Assembly (NCBI GenBank): GCA_964545315.1
Contig: CAZJGI010000009.1
Span: 1-64,000, forward strand
Length of the DNA stretch: 64,000 nt
Source: JAAYJR01 sp964545315
Lineage (GTDB): Bacteria; Bacteroidota; Bacteroidia; Bacteroidales; Prolixibacteraceae
Reading direction: 5' to 3'
Part shown: in pieces, positions 7,878 through 16,882 of the stretch
How the letters are laid out: each line of letters opens with the position of its first letter
How positions within the stretch are numbered: the first letter of the stretch is position 1
Translations under genes and position numbers: made by a program
The notes under the pieces: model-generated
Database searches by the model: none
Told to the model about the DNA's origin: nothing
What the model saw: the letters and a program-made list of their open reading frames with translations, nothing else

Positions 7878-9347
7878 ATGAGGTTAAGATGCATATTATC
7901 TCTGATGTTATTATTGCTCTTATACAATAGCCAGGCGATAAATATTAAAAATGATCCCCCCAAAGACGATGTCGTATTTGATTATCTTGACAGGAGTTTC
8001 GGCATATATGATAAGTTGCAGAAGCAAATCTGGAGTACTCCTGAGCTGGGTTTTTTGGAAACGAAGAGTAGCGCTCTTTTGCAGGATCATTTAAGGACTA
8101 ACGGCTTCTCAATCGAGTCCGGGATTGCAGGAATGCCGACAGCTTTTATTGCTACATATGGAAGCGGATCACCGGTAATAGGCTTACTGGCTGAATTTGA
8201 TGCATTAAATGGCCTGTCACAGGATACTGTCCCATATGTAAAACCGCTTGTACAGGGAGGTAACGGCCACGGATGCGGGCATAATCTTTTAGGAACTGGT
8301 GCAGTGGCAGGAGCTGTTGCGATTAAAAAATGGTTTGACGCTACCAATTCACAGGGAACAATAAAAGTTTTTGGAACACCGGCAGAAGAAGGTGGTGGTG
8401 GTAAGGTGTTTATGGTTCAGGATGGTTGTTTTGAAAATGTCGATGCTGTTCTTGACTGGCATCCGGATTCTAAAAATGCAGTTAAAATAACAACCAGCCT
8501 GGCAAGAATTAGTACTATATATACATTTACAGGGAAATCTGCTCATGCAGCGCTAAATCCTGATAAAGGATCATCTGCCCTGGATGGTGTTGAAGCCATG
8601 AATAATATGGTAAACATGCTCCGTGAACATATCGTCCCTGATGCACGAATTCATTATGTGATAACTGATGGTGGAGGCATATCCCCAAATGTTGTACCCG
8701 CCCGTGCTGAAGTGTCATACTATGTCAGGGCCAAAAATATCTCAGAACTGTTTGATATAGCGGAACGTGTGGATAATGCAGCCGATGGTGCAGCACTAGG
8801 TACCGGAACTGTTGTTACAAAAAGACGCCTGGCCGGGGCAATATATCCCTTAATGACAAATAAGGCTCTTGGTAAGATAATTCATCAGAACCTTGAAAAG
8901 GTCGGAGGTGTCCACTGGAATGAAAAAGAAATGGCTTTTGCTGCTGAAATTGGAAAAACACTTAATATCCCTATAAACGACCTGGAAAAAGTCAAATCAG
9001 TTACTCCTTACGATGAAAGCAAATTTGGTCAACTGAGAGCCAGCTCAACTGATGTGGGTGATGTAAGCTGGAATGTTCCAATCGGATCTTTTGTTGCTGC
9101 CACCTTTGTGCCCGGCTCACCCGGACACTCATGGCAGAACGTGGCAGCCGGAGGAACTACTATTGGTACAAAAGGGATGCTTGTTGCCGCAAAAGTCTTT
9201 GCCCTGACTGCCGTTGAACTATTTTCCAGTCCGGCTCTATTGGTACCGGTAAAAGAGGAATTTGAAGCTGCCAGAGGTGAAGGATTTAAATATTCGCCTA
9301 TTGTACCAGGTAAACCTGAACTTGATTATCGCTTGAGGAAAAATTAA
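7878..9347 (+). CDS. Exported M20-family amidohydrolase (AbgB-like)
   Basis: A 489-residue peptidase/amidohydrolase of family M20D with a Sec signal peptide (MRLRC to NSQA), so it acts in the periplasm. Metal-site motifs are GHGCGHN (130-136, with Cys133 and His135), PAEEGGGG (Glu170/171) and DWHPD (His195), with a late His in SPGHSWQN. The Cys at the metal site and the overall length match the p-aminobenzoyl-glutamate hydrolase subunit B (AbgB)-like branch rather than carboxypeptidase G2. A dimerisation domain lies in the middle (SAHAALNPDKGSSALDG). It is followed after 11 bp by the BNR gene, so they probably form an operon. The substrate is unknown. Confidence 0.85.
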   Translation: MRLRCILSLMLLLLLYNSQAINIKNDPPKDDVVFDYLDRSFGIYDKLQKQIWSTPELGFLETKSSALLQDHLRTNGFSIESGIAGMPTAFIATYGSGSPVIGLLAEFDALNGLSQDTVPYVKPLVQGGNGHGCGHNLLGTGAVAGAVAIKKWFDATNSQGTIKVFGTPAEEGGGGKVFMVQDGCFENVDAVLDWHPDSKNAVKITTSLARISTIYTFTGKSAHAALNPDKGSSALDGVEAMNNMVNMLREHIVPDARIHYVITDGGGISPNVVPARAEVSYYVRAKNISELFDIAERVDNAADGAALGTGTVVTKRRLAGAIYPLMTNKALGKIIHQNLEKVGGVHWNEKEMAFAAEIGKTLNIPINDLEKVKSVTPYDESKFGQLRASSTDVGDVSWNVPIGSFVAATFVPGSPGHSWQNVAAGGTTIGTKGMLVAAKVFALTAVELFSSPALLVPVKEEFEAARGEGFKYSPIVPGKPELDYRLRKN

Positions 9348-9358
9348 TTCCTTTAGAA

Positions 9359-10807
9359 ATGAATATTTCAGTCATCATCACGATTTTTATACTCTTTGTA
9401 TTATCTGAAAATTGTAATGCACAAACTGTTCAGCCTCATGCCCCATCATCCGGCGTGGAAATATTAAATAAAAAAGCTGATGGATTTAAGGGAATTTGGT
9501 ACATGAACCAATTGAGCAATGATGAATATGTTTATAAATATAGCGGTGGATTAGGTACTTATTGTGCAAAACATCAGCCTTTTGCCATTTATTCGAAAAA
9601 AGCCGGGAAAACGTTTTTCTGTTTTGGAGGAACTGATGAAAAAAACTCGACCCTGCTCCATAATGTATCATACTTTGATCATAAAACCAAAGAAGTGGCA
9701 AATCCCACCATAATTTTAGATAAAAAAACTACTGATGCACATGATAATCCTGTTATCTCAATCGATAATAAAGGATATATTTGGGTTTTTTCAACTTCAC
9801 ACGGAACATCAAGGCCTTCCTACATTTGTAAAAGCATAAAACCATATGACATTGAAAAATTTGAATTGGTCAGTCCTGTTGAAATAGTGGAAGGTGAGGA
9901 AAAACCGTTGAACAATTTTTCATATTTCCAGATATGGAATGTAAAAAAGAAAGGATTTATGGCGCTTTTTACAAAATACCGGAATGGGAACAGGGTAATT
10001 GGGTTCAATGTAAGTAAAGATGGCATTCATTGGGATGAATGGAAAGTGATAGCATATATCGAAAAGGGTCATTATTGTATAAGTGGTGAGAATAATGGTA
10101 AAATATCAGTTGCTTTTAATTATCATCCTGATCCGAAAGGCCTGAACTGGCGGACGAATTTATATTACCTGGAAACAACCGATTTTGGGAAAAGCTGGCA
10201 GACAGCCTCAGGCCTGAATGTTCAACTGCCCCTTACTATAGCGGATAATCCTGCACTGGTTAAGGATTTTGAGGCAGAAGGATTAAACTGTTATATGAAA
10301 GATATTAGTTTTGATGAAAAAGGGAATCCTGTTGTTTTGGTACTTTCCAGTAAAGGTTATGAGGCAGGTCCAAAAAATGATCCAAGGACATGGATAATAT
10401 TCTATTATAAAAATAACCGGTGGAATAATCATACCATAACTACTTCCGATAATAATTATGATATGGGATCACTTTATATTGAAACCAAAGGGGAATGGCG
10501 GATTATAGCTCCGACAGGGCAGGGGCCCCAGCAATACAACCCGGGAGGCGAAGTGGTTCTTTGGAAAAGTAATGACAACGGAACTACCTGGCATATGGAA
10601 AAACAACTAACCCGGAACAGTGAAAAAAATCATACCTATGTAAGAAGGCCGGTAAATGCCCATCCTGAGTTTTATGGGTTGTGGGCTGACGGACATGGCA
10701 GGAAACCCTCAACTTCAAGCATTTGGTTTTGTGATAGGGAGGGGAATGCATATAAACTTCCATGGGAAACAAAACAACTAGTAATTAAGCCTTTGCCCGT
10801 TAGATAA
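9359..10807 (+). CDS. Exported BNR-4 repeat (beta-propeller) protein
   Basis: A 482-residue protein with a signal peptide ending NCNAQ. The sequence matches the BNR_4 type of seven-bladed propeller: GIWYMNQ, YSGGLGTYCAKHQPFAIYS, DAHDNPVISIDNKGYIWVF and STSHGTSRPSYI, then Asp-box-like stretches (SKDGIHWDEW, TTDFGKSW, SNDNGTTW). Some proteins of this fold are polysaccharide lyases (for example ulvan lyases) with conserved His residues in the HDNP/SSHG region. The His are present here, but activity cannot be assumed. It is co-transcribed with the upstream M20 peptidase by spacing. It probably works in the periplasm on a carbohydrate. Confidence 0.8.
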   Translation: MNISVIITIFILFVLSENCNAQTVQPHAPSSGVEILNKKADGFKGIWYMNQLSNDEYVYKYSGGLGTYCAKHQPFAIYSKKAGKTFFCFGGTDEKNSTLLHNVSYFDHKTKEVANPTIILDKKTTDAHDNPVISIDNKGYIWVFSTSHGTSRPSYICKSIKPYDIEKFELVSPVEIVEGEEKPLNNFSYFQIWNVKKKGFMALFTKYRNGNRVIGFNVSKDGIHWDEWKVIAYIEKGHYCISGENNGKISVAFNYHPDPKGLNWRTNLYYLETTDFGKSWQTASGLNVQLPLTIADNPALVKDFEAEGLNCYMKDISFDEKGNPVVLVLSSKGYEAGPKNDPRTWIIFYYKNNRWNNHTITTSDNNYDMGSLYIETKGEWRIIAPTGQGPQQYNPGGEVVLWKSNDNGTTWHMEKQLTRNSEKNHTYVRRPVNAHPEFYGLWADGHGRKPSTSSIWFCDREGNAYKLPWETKQLVIKPLPVR

Positions 10808-10832
10808 TAGAAATTGTGTCTGAAGAAAAAAT

Positions 10833-10866
10833 TTTTGATTTCAGCGAAATCAAAATAAAATTTTAA
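10833..10866. terminator. Weak hairpin after BNR gene
   Basis: TTTTGATTTC (10833-10842) and GAAATCAAAA (10846-10855) form a 10-bp AT-rich stem with an AGC loop, followed by TAAAATTTT. It is probably the terminator of the M20-BNR operon. Confidence 0.45.
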
Positions 10867-10889
10867 CTGCCTCAAAAAGTGTTTTATTG

Positions 10890-10897
10890 TATTTTTG
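10890..10897 (+). promoter_or_regulatory. Possible -7 element
   Basis: TATTTTTG matches the Bacteroidota -7 motif TAnnTTTG 40 bp before the methyltransferase-like gene. No clear TTTG lies at the right distance upstream. Confidence 0.35.
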
Positions 10898-10936
10898 TTA
10901 TAAATTGTATTGATAATAAAGAAATTACATCTTTAC

Positions 10937-11791
10937 ATGTCAAGTTTCAATTTAATAGCGGATAATCAAAAGATAATTGCAGGGAAATTGGCCATTTTCC
11001 TATGTTCTGCATTTATCCAGGTATTATTTAACACACAGGCTACAGAAGCCCAAAGTCTTGATGTTGCGTATGTTCCTACTCCTTATCATATTGTAGAACA
11101 GATGATTGACGTTGCAAATGCCGGGCCAGGTGATTATCTGATCGACCTGGGATCGGGAGACGGCCGTATTGTAATTGCAGCTGCAAAACGTGGTGCATAT
11201 GGGCATGGGGTGGACCTTGATCAAAAACGAATTAAGGAAGCTGTTGAAAATGCTAAAAAAGCAGGGGTATCAGACAGGGTAATTTTTATTGAAGAGAATC
11301 TTTACGAAACTGATTTTAGCATGGCCACTGTAATAACTATGTACCTTTTCCCTGATATAAATATTAAACTGCGTCCTGTTCTGCTTGAAAAACTCAGGCC
11401 CGGGACAAGAGTGGTTTCACATGATTTCAGTATGGATGAATGGAAAGCTGATAAGCAGATTACTTTAGGTAATCATAAAATTTATATGTGGGTTATTCCT
11501 GCTAAGGTAAATGGCAACTGGATGTGGAGAGTGGGGAATAAAAATTTTATCATGACTGTCCGACAGGATTTTCAGAAAATTGATGTAACACTGAAATCAA
11601 AAAATATTTCACTACCTGTTAATAATATTTATTTTTCAGGCGACATAATAAGTTTTTCTGCATTCAATCCTGTTAATGGACTACGCTATCTTTATAACGG
11701 TCGTGTTAACGGCAATAATATTTCCGGTATCATTCAAATACGCAACCTGGGAAATACATCAGTTGAGAAGTGGGAGGCACTCCTTGAATAA
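10937..11791 (+). CDS. Exported class I SAM-methyltransferase-like protein
   Basis: A 284-residue protein when started at the ATG at 10937; a TTG nine codons earlier is less likely. Residues 17-38 form a hydrophobic segment that ends TEAQS, so it looks like a signal peptide or anchor. After that comes a Rossmann methyltransferase domain with motif I IDLGSGDG (69-76), an acidic motif II (GVDLDQ, 92-96) and a later ENLYETDF segment. The start YVPTPYHIVEQMIDVA is typical of a family of exported methyltransferase-like proteins. Residues 180-284 are an added beta-rich domain. SAM is not known to be supplied in the periplasm, so the activity is puzzling. It is convergent with hisG, only 4 bp apart. 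Confidence 0.75.
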   Translation: MSSFNLIADNQKIIAGKLAIFLCSAFIQVLFNTQATEAQSLDVAYVPTPYHIVEQMIDVANAGPGDYLIDLGSGDGRIVIAAAKRGAYGHGVDLDQKRIKEAVENAKKAGVSDRVIFIEENLYETDFSMATVITMYLFPDINIKLRPVLLEKLRPGTRVVSHDFSMDEWKADKQITLGNHKIYMWVIPAKVNGNWMWRVGNKNFIMTVRQDFQKIDVTLKSKNISLPVNNIYFSGDIISFSAFNPVNGLRYLYNGRVNGNNISGIIQIRNLGNTSVEKWEALLE

Positions 11792-11795
11792 TCCG

Positions 11796-12842
11796 TTAAA
11801 ATCCCAATACGTTTATACTTGAAATAGACGAATCTATTGGGATCGTATCAATATTTACAGCTTTACGTATTGCCAGTTCATAACGTATTTTTGCCAAAGG
11901 AAGGTGGTGTTGCTTCGTGTCAACCTGTATGCTCAACTGAGCATGGGTCTGGCCTTCATTTATTGTTGGCTCATCAGCAAACAATTGGTTTTCTTTAAGG
12001 TACTCCTTCATCTCCGGTAATGCTTCGTTTGGTACGTTAAAAAGAATAAATACTTTATTTTCAGCATTAACACTACCATAGAGATTTATGAGGAACATTT
12101 TTAAAAGTTCACTTTTTTTCGGGTCATTTTTTAGCGCGGGATTTATATATATACCTGTTTGTGATACCATTATCTCGTCTACTATTTCCAGGTCGTAATT
12201 ACGCAGGGCACTTCCAGACTGGGTAATTTCAACTCCGATATCTGCACCTCCGTTTTTTACCTTCGATTCCGTTTTTCCCCATGTCTCATAAATAATAACA
12301 CCATTTTTAATTTTTGAAGGGGTTTTATATTTCTGAACACTGAATTCGTTGAATTCGTCCAGTTTATCTAATTTTTTTAGTTTTTCCCGGGCCCAGTTCA
12401 GAGCAAGGTAAGGCATTTCAGAGACGATGGTTATAATTTTTTTTGATTCACATAGTTTAAGGAAAATATCATCTGTATTTTCTCCTGCATCACGCCTGGC
12501 AATTCCCACTATTCTGACCTCACCTCTGTGAAGAGGTAAAATTTCTTCGATTTCCAGGGTTGTATTATATTCCATTTTAAGTTCGAGTACCCTCTCTGTT
12601 ATCCAGTCTGCACCTGCAATAGCAACATCCAGTTCGTGTATTCCAAGCTGTGAACCGAATTCCTGGGGCCTGCCATCCCATCCAAAGAGAAAATTAACAG
12701 ATTTGAAAATGGTAGGGCCTCCGGAGTCATACCCTTTTGTTTCAAATCCCGCATTTTTTAATAATTGAATAATATTACCACCCCTGGATGCATTGGCCAG
12801 GGACCCGGCCGGCATCCCTATTATCAGATTTTCGTTTTCCAT
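11796..12842 (-). CDS. hisG: HisG-like ATP phosphoribosyltransferase, divergent
   Basis: A 348-residue protein, longer than usual HisG (about 285-300). It begins like HisG (IIGMPAGSLANASRGGNIIQLLKNAGF) and keeps the periplasmic-binding-protein-like layout with the PRPP-loop region GADIGVEITQSGSALRNYDL. In canonical enzymes that region reads D(L/V)V.TG.TL, and here the Asp is Glu. A C-terminal domain (about 275-348) could be the regulatory ACT-like part. The family reaction is ATP plus PRPP to phosphoribosyl-ATP, the first step of histidine synthesis. The start overlaps the stop of the HisI-like gene by 1 bp (TAATG), so they are translationally coupled. The other his genes are not in the window. 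Confidence 0.72.
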   Translation of the reverse strand: MENENLIIGMPAGSLANASRGGNIIQLLKNAGFETKGYDSGGPTIFKSVNFLFGWDGRPQEFGSQLGIHELDVAIAGADWITERVLELKMEYNTTLEIEEILPLHRGEVRIVGIARRDAGENTDDIFLKLCESKKIITIVSEMPYLALNWAREKLKKLDKLDEFNEFSVQKYKTPSKIKNGVIIYETWGKTESKVKNGGADIGVEITQSGSALRNYDLEIVDEIMVSQTGIYINPALKNDPKKSELLKMFLINLYGSVNAENKVFILFNVPNEALPEMKEYLKENQLFADEPTINEGQTHAQLSIQVDTKQHHLPLAKIRYELAIRKAVNIDTIPIDSSISSINVLGF

Positions 12843-13225
12843 TATATTTTTTCCAATTTGTTGTTATTGGTTATTCTCCTGTAATAGCATGAACTGAAAG
12901 GTAATCCGAATTCATTTTTTGCATGACATGCTCCTTTCCCTTCCGGAATAACAAGAAATAACAGTGAGTTTTGCTCGCAGTTGATCCTGATCTCCTCAAT
13001 CCGTAACATGTCGCCCGAAGTAAGTCCTTTTTTCCAAAGTTCATTACGGCTTCTGCTCCAGTAGGTTGCATAGCCGCTTCGGCGGGTTTCTTCGAATGCT
13101 TCTTTATTAACGAACGACAGGATCAGTACTTCCTTTGTATTATAATCTTGTGTTACCACCGGCAGCAAGTCTTTACCATCCGGGCCAAAATCAATAAGAA
13201 GTTCATTTGTATACTCTTTTGCCAT
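12842..13225 (-). CDS. hisI: HisI-like (phosphoribosyl-AMP cyclohydrolase fold)
   Basis: A 127-residue protein of normal PRA-CH length, without the HisE domain found in HisIE fusions. The family hallmarks SFVNKEAFEETRRSGYATYWSRSR and the C-terminal ACH and SSCYYRR are present. The three zinc cysteines of the family correspond to C83, C100 and C113 and are kept. The Mg-binding D-C-D-x-D motif is replaced by N82-C83-E84-Q85-N86. The reaction in the family is hydrolytic ring opening of PR-AMP, the third histidine step. With the metal site altered, this copy may be slow, specialised or of another function. It is the first gene of a two-gene unit with hisG. Confidence 0.75.
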   Translation of the reverse strand: MAKEYTNELLIDFGPDGKDLLPVVTQDYNTKEVLILSFVNKEAFEETRRSGYATYWSRSRNELWKKGLTSGDMLRIEEIRINCEQNSLLFLVIPEGKGACHAKNEFGLPFSSCYYRRITNNNKLEKI

Positions 13226-13367
13226 GATAATTACTTTGAGATTGCGAAAATAAAAATTACTTTTTTAATCCCCTGAAAATAATTTGTTAATTCATGAATT
13301 TCATTTGAACGTTAACGGTTTGATCTTTTGCCTGTCTCTTCGGCGATTAGTATGTATTGTTAACCGG

Positions 13368-14894
13368 CTATCCGCTTATAAAAAGGCTTTTACTTGAATA
13401 TTCCGGGTCACAAGTCAGATTTACTTTTAATTTACGTAATCCTGCCTCGTCTCCAGGTGTGGGTATATGAGTGAGATGCACTTCACAACCGTTCAGACTT
13501 ATAAGGTTTTCAAGTGCCATTTGAGCCGCAGGATTGGAAAGGGCGCTTATTCCTAATACAATAAGTGTTTCATCCACATCAAGGCTTACCATTTTACCTT
13601 TCAGGATGTCTTTTTTAAGATGGGTTACTGAATCAATAAGACTTTGAGGCAGGAGGTACATATTATCCGGTAATCCTGCCAGGTGTTTTGTTGCATTCAG
13701 GATAAGGCTTGATGCTGCATGCATCAGTGGTGAGTTTTTACCGGTTATAATCGTTCCGTCATGTAACTCAATTGCCGCACCACAATACATACCTGCATTC
13801 CCTTTACCACACTTTTCTGCATCTTTTCCGGCTTTCCTGGCAGGAACTACTACTTTGCGGTCTTCAGCCTTTGCACCAATCTTATCCATAATACTAACAA
13901 CGCGGTCAAGGACTTCTTTGTCTACCAATCCTAATGTATATTCAACTGCCGACCTGAAATATCTCCTGATAATTTCCTGATAAGAAGCTTCCCTGATCAG
14001 ATTGTCGTCAACAATACCCTTACTGGCCCGGTTAACCCCCATGTCTGTAGGCGACAGGTATAATGATTCACCACCGGTGATTTTTTCGAATATCCTCTTT
14101 AGCAGGTGAAAAGCTTCTATATCACGGTTATAGTTGACAGTTATCTCGTTATATGCTTTCAGGTGGTACTCATCTGTCATTACCTTATCGTTCAGGTCTG
14201 CAGTTGCAGCTTCGTATGCAATGTTGACAATATGGTCAGCAGGAAGGTCCCATATAGGAAAAGTTTCAAATTTGGCATACCCTGCTTTTAGTCCGTTTCG
14301 GTATTCATGATACAGGTTGCTCAGGCACGTGGCAAGCTTACCGCTGCCAGGTCCGGGGCCGGTTACTATCACTATGGGCTTCGTTACCTTAATATATTCA
14401 TTGGAACCATATCCCTGGTCACTGACAATGAGATCAATATCAGTAGGATAACCTTTTGTCGGGTAGTGTACATATACTTGCACACCTCTCATTTCGAGTT
14501 TGTTCTTAAATGCTTTGGATGGGGCCTGGTTTTGGTATCTCGTTATTACTACTGCTGTAACTTCTATGCCCCATTCCTTAAAATCATCTATCGTTTTTAA
14601 GGTGTCTACATCATAGGTAATACCAAAGTCTGCTCTTACTTTCTTTCTCTCTATATCTCCTGCATTAATGCATAAAATTACATCAATTTGATCTTTTAGT
14701 AATTGTAAAAGCCTCATCTTAACATTCGGGTCAAATCCCGGCAGAACCCTTGCAGCATGATAATCATATAATATTTTTCCTCCAAATTCCAGATAAAGCC
14801 TGTGATTAAACCTGTTTACCCTTGTTAAAATGGCAGAGGTCTGTTCGTTGAGGTATTTATCATTATCAAACCCAATTTTATTTCTTTCTTTCAT
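13368..14894 (-). CDS. DUF1846 family protein
   Basis: A 508-residue cytoplasmic protein, the usual length of DUF1846 (about 500). It starts IGFDNDKYLNEQTSAILTRVNRF and has FGGKILYDYHAARVLPGFDPN, both hallmarks. A glycine-rich loop GPGPGSGKLATC (about residues 178-189) looks like a nucleotide-binding P-loop, and a later segment (PARKAGKDAEKCGKGNAGMYCGAA) contains clustered Cys and Lys. The family is widespread in anaerobes and its function is not established, to my knowledge. It is followed on the same strand by the hisI-hisG pair but 142 bp away, so it is probably a separate unit. Confidence 0.85.
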   Translation of the reverse strand: MKERNKIGFDNDKYLNEQTSAILTRVNRFNHRLYLEFGGKILYDYHAARVLPGFDPNVKMRLLQLLKDQIDVILCINAGDIERKKVRADFGITYDVDTLKTIDDFKEWGIEVTAVVITRYQNQAPSKAFKNKLEMRGVQVYVHYPTKGYPTDIDLIVSDQGYGSNEYIKVTKPIVIVTGPGPGSGKLATCLSNLYHEYRNGLKAGYAKFETFPIWDLPADHIVNIAYEAATADLNDKVMTDEYHLKAYNEITVNYNRDIEAFHLLKRIFEKITGGESLYLSPTDMGVNRASKGIVDDNLIREASYQEIIRRYFRSAVEYTLGLVDKEVLDRVVSIMDKIGAKAEDRKVVVPARKAGKDAEKCGKGNAGMYCGAAIELHDGTIITGKNSPLMHAASSLILNATKHLAGLPDNMYLLPQSLIDSVTHLKKDILKGKMVSLDVDETLIVLGISALSNPAAQMALENLISLNGCEVHLTHIPTPGDEAGLRKLKVNLTCDPEYSSKSLFISG

Positions 14895-15059
14895 TACTGC
14901 AATTAAAATTTTTATCAGAATATGAACAAGGCATCAATATTACTAAAATTTTTATGTTCAGAAAATTCTCTGAGTGGTAATAAAATTTATAATTTTTATT
15001 AAATGTCCGGTTTGCTACTAACAAAAAACACAACCCAAATATCGAATACCTGTGTAAAT

Positions 15060-16127
15060 TTAACTGTATTTTATTGAAGATAAACTGTTTATTTTTGTTT
15101 TTCGTATTTTATAACGATCGGTGTTCTCAACATAATTAGCAATCTTTGCCATCATTCTTACACATTCAACCGGATATCTTCCTATTGAGGTTTCTCCTGA
15201 GAGCATAATGACATCAGTACCATCATAAAGGGCATTGGCAATATCGCTTACATCTGCCCTGCTGGGCCTGGGATTATCAATCATAGATTCAAGCATTTGA
15301 GTAGCTGTAATGACAGGAATACTTTTTTGATTGCATCTTTCAATCATTATTTTTTGATATTCAGGCAAACTGACAGGATCAATTTCAACACCCAGATCTC
15401 CGCGTGCTATCATCACTGAATCTGTTACTTTTATGATATCATTAAAATTTTCAAGTCCTTCCGGATTTTCTATTTTTGAAATAATTTTAATGGATGACCC
15501 TTTGAGGATTTCGCGAAGTTCCAGTACATCATCTCCATTCCGGGTGAAAGAGTCAGCTATGTAATCAACGCCGTTTTCTATTGCAAATTTTAATGAAGGA
15601 ATATCATCTGGCATTGTATATGGATAATCCAGGATAGTATCAGGATGATTCAGCCCTTTTCTGGAACGTATAATGTCACCATATAATACTTCACAAGTAA
15701 TGATACCTGAAGATACATTTATAACTTTCAGCCCTACATAAGCATCATCAATGAAAAGCCTGTGACCGGGTTTTATAAACTTGTCAAGTTCCTGATAGGT
15801 TACCGGAATGCCCTCGTAAAAAGAGCTTACAGCAGGATACTCAGAATTTCTTGGTTTTGTAATATCGGTTCTTAATACAAGTCTGTCGCCGGCCTTTACG
15901 GGAAGTGGTTCCGGGATATCACCAATTCTTATCTTCGGACCTTTAATATCATAAACAATATATCCACCGGGATTAGCTTCCCTTGATCTTTCTATTGCTG
16001 TCCTGTGAAAATCATAATCCCCGTGAGAGCTGTTTATTCGTATTCCATTAATACCGTTTTCATAGAGCTTATCTATTATGCCTATCGTTGATGGTCCTAT
16101 AGTTGCCAGTATTTCAGTCTGTTTCAT
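15060..16127 (-). CDS. pyk: Pyruvate kinase, short form lacking C-terminal domain
   Basis: A 355-residue protein covering the A (TIM barrel) and B domains: RINSSHGDY near the start, then IVYDIKGPKIRIG, the B domain about 70-165, and SKIENPEG with the catalytic Lys. It continues with MIARGDLGVEI, the signature ITATQMLESMI and ADVSDIANALYDGTDVIMLSGETSIGRYPVE. It ends about 20 residues later, where normal enzymes (about 470) carry the C domain that binds allosteric effectors. Expected reaction: PEP plus ADP to pyruvate plus ATP. The frame closes with a normal stop (TAA at 15060). It is divergent from the ferritin-peroxiredoxin unit. Confidence 0.85.
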   Translation of the reverse strand: MKQTEILATIGPSTIGIIDKLYENGINGIRINSSHGDYDFHRTAIERSREANPGGYIVYDIKGPKIRIGDIPEPLPVKAGDRLVLRTDITKPRNSEYPAVSSFYEGIPVTYQELDKFIKPGHRLFIDDAYVGLKVINVSSGIITCEVLYGDIIRSRKGLNHPDTILDYPYTMPDDIPSLKFAIENGVDYIADSFTRNGDDVLELREILKGSSIKIISKIENPEGLENFNDIIKVTDSVMIARGDLGVEIDPVSLPEYQKIMIERCNQKSIPVITATQMLESMIDNPRPSRADVSDIANALYDGTDVIMLSGETSIGRYPVECVRMMAKIANYVENTDRYKIRKTKINSLSSIKYS

Positions 16128-16348
16128 TGTTGTTGTTAAAATTTAATACAATATGTTTTGTCTTTTAATGAACACACATTGAGACTTGTTTGAAAAGAGC
16201 ACTTACGCCCTTTTCAGAATGTTATCCCATGTTGCCATTATAAACATTAGATTAATACCTGAATCAGTACACTTCATGCAAATAAAAGAATTTAAGTTCT
16301 GTTAATATAAAAAAAGTTGTTATATTTAAGAGTTTAAAATTAATAAAT

Positions 16349-16861
16349 ATGGGAAAAGAAGCTATTAAAGTTGCATCTGTTGATGTAGAAAAATTATTGG
16401 AAATGTTAAATGCCGCTCTTTCAGAGGAGTGGCTGGCTTATTATCAATATTGGATAGGTGCCAGATTGATGGAGGGGCCAATGAGAAGTGAAGTTGAACC
16501 AGAACTTTTATTGCATGCCGATGAGGAATTAAATCATGCTGTTTTAGTCGTTGACAGGATAATACAGCTCGGTGGTACACCCGTTATCAATCCTTCAGAA
16601 TGGATAAAGTTATCAAGTTGTGCGTATGAGGAGCCATCAGACCCTTACATTGAGGAGATTCTCCTTCAGAACTTAAGAGGGGAAAGGTGTGCCATCAAAA
16701 GATACCAGGAGATAGCTAATTATACAGCCGGGAAGGATCACTCAACTCATCAAATTGCAGTTCAGATACTTAATGATGAAATTGAGCATGAAGATGATAT
16801 TGAATCATGGCTTGCTGATCTTGAAAGAATGAAGGAAGAATGGAGAAAAATAAGATTATAA
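16349..16861 (+). CDS. dpsL: DPS-like ferritin (DpsL, thioferritin)
   Basis: A 170-residue ferritin-superfamily protein. Iron ligands appear at Glu26/27, Glu60 and His63 (DEELNHA), Glu112 (RGERC), and Glu144-His147 (EIEHE). The two cysteines C91 and C114 next to the metal site are the thioferritin mark described for Bacteroides and archaeal DPS-like proteins. The family oxidises Fe(II) with peroxide and stores iron in a 12-subunit cage in the cytoplasm, so protects against peroxide. It is the first gene of a pair with a peroxiredoxin 21 bp downstream. A TATATTTA element at 16321-16328 may be the -7 box. Start choice is natural. Confidence 0.88.
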   Translation: MGKEAIKVASVDVEKLLEMLNAALSEEWLAYYQYWIGARLMEGPMRSEVEPELLLHADEELNHAVLVVDRIIQLGGTPVINPSEWIKLSSCAYEEPSDPYIEEILLQNLRGERCAIKRYQEIANYTAGKDHSTHQIAVQILNDEIEHEDDIESWLADLERMKEEWRKIRL

Positions 16862-16882
16862 GACAACTTTAAAATTTACATT

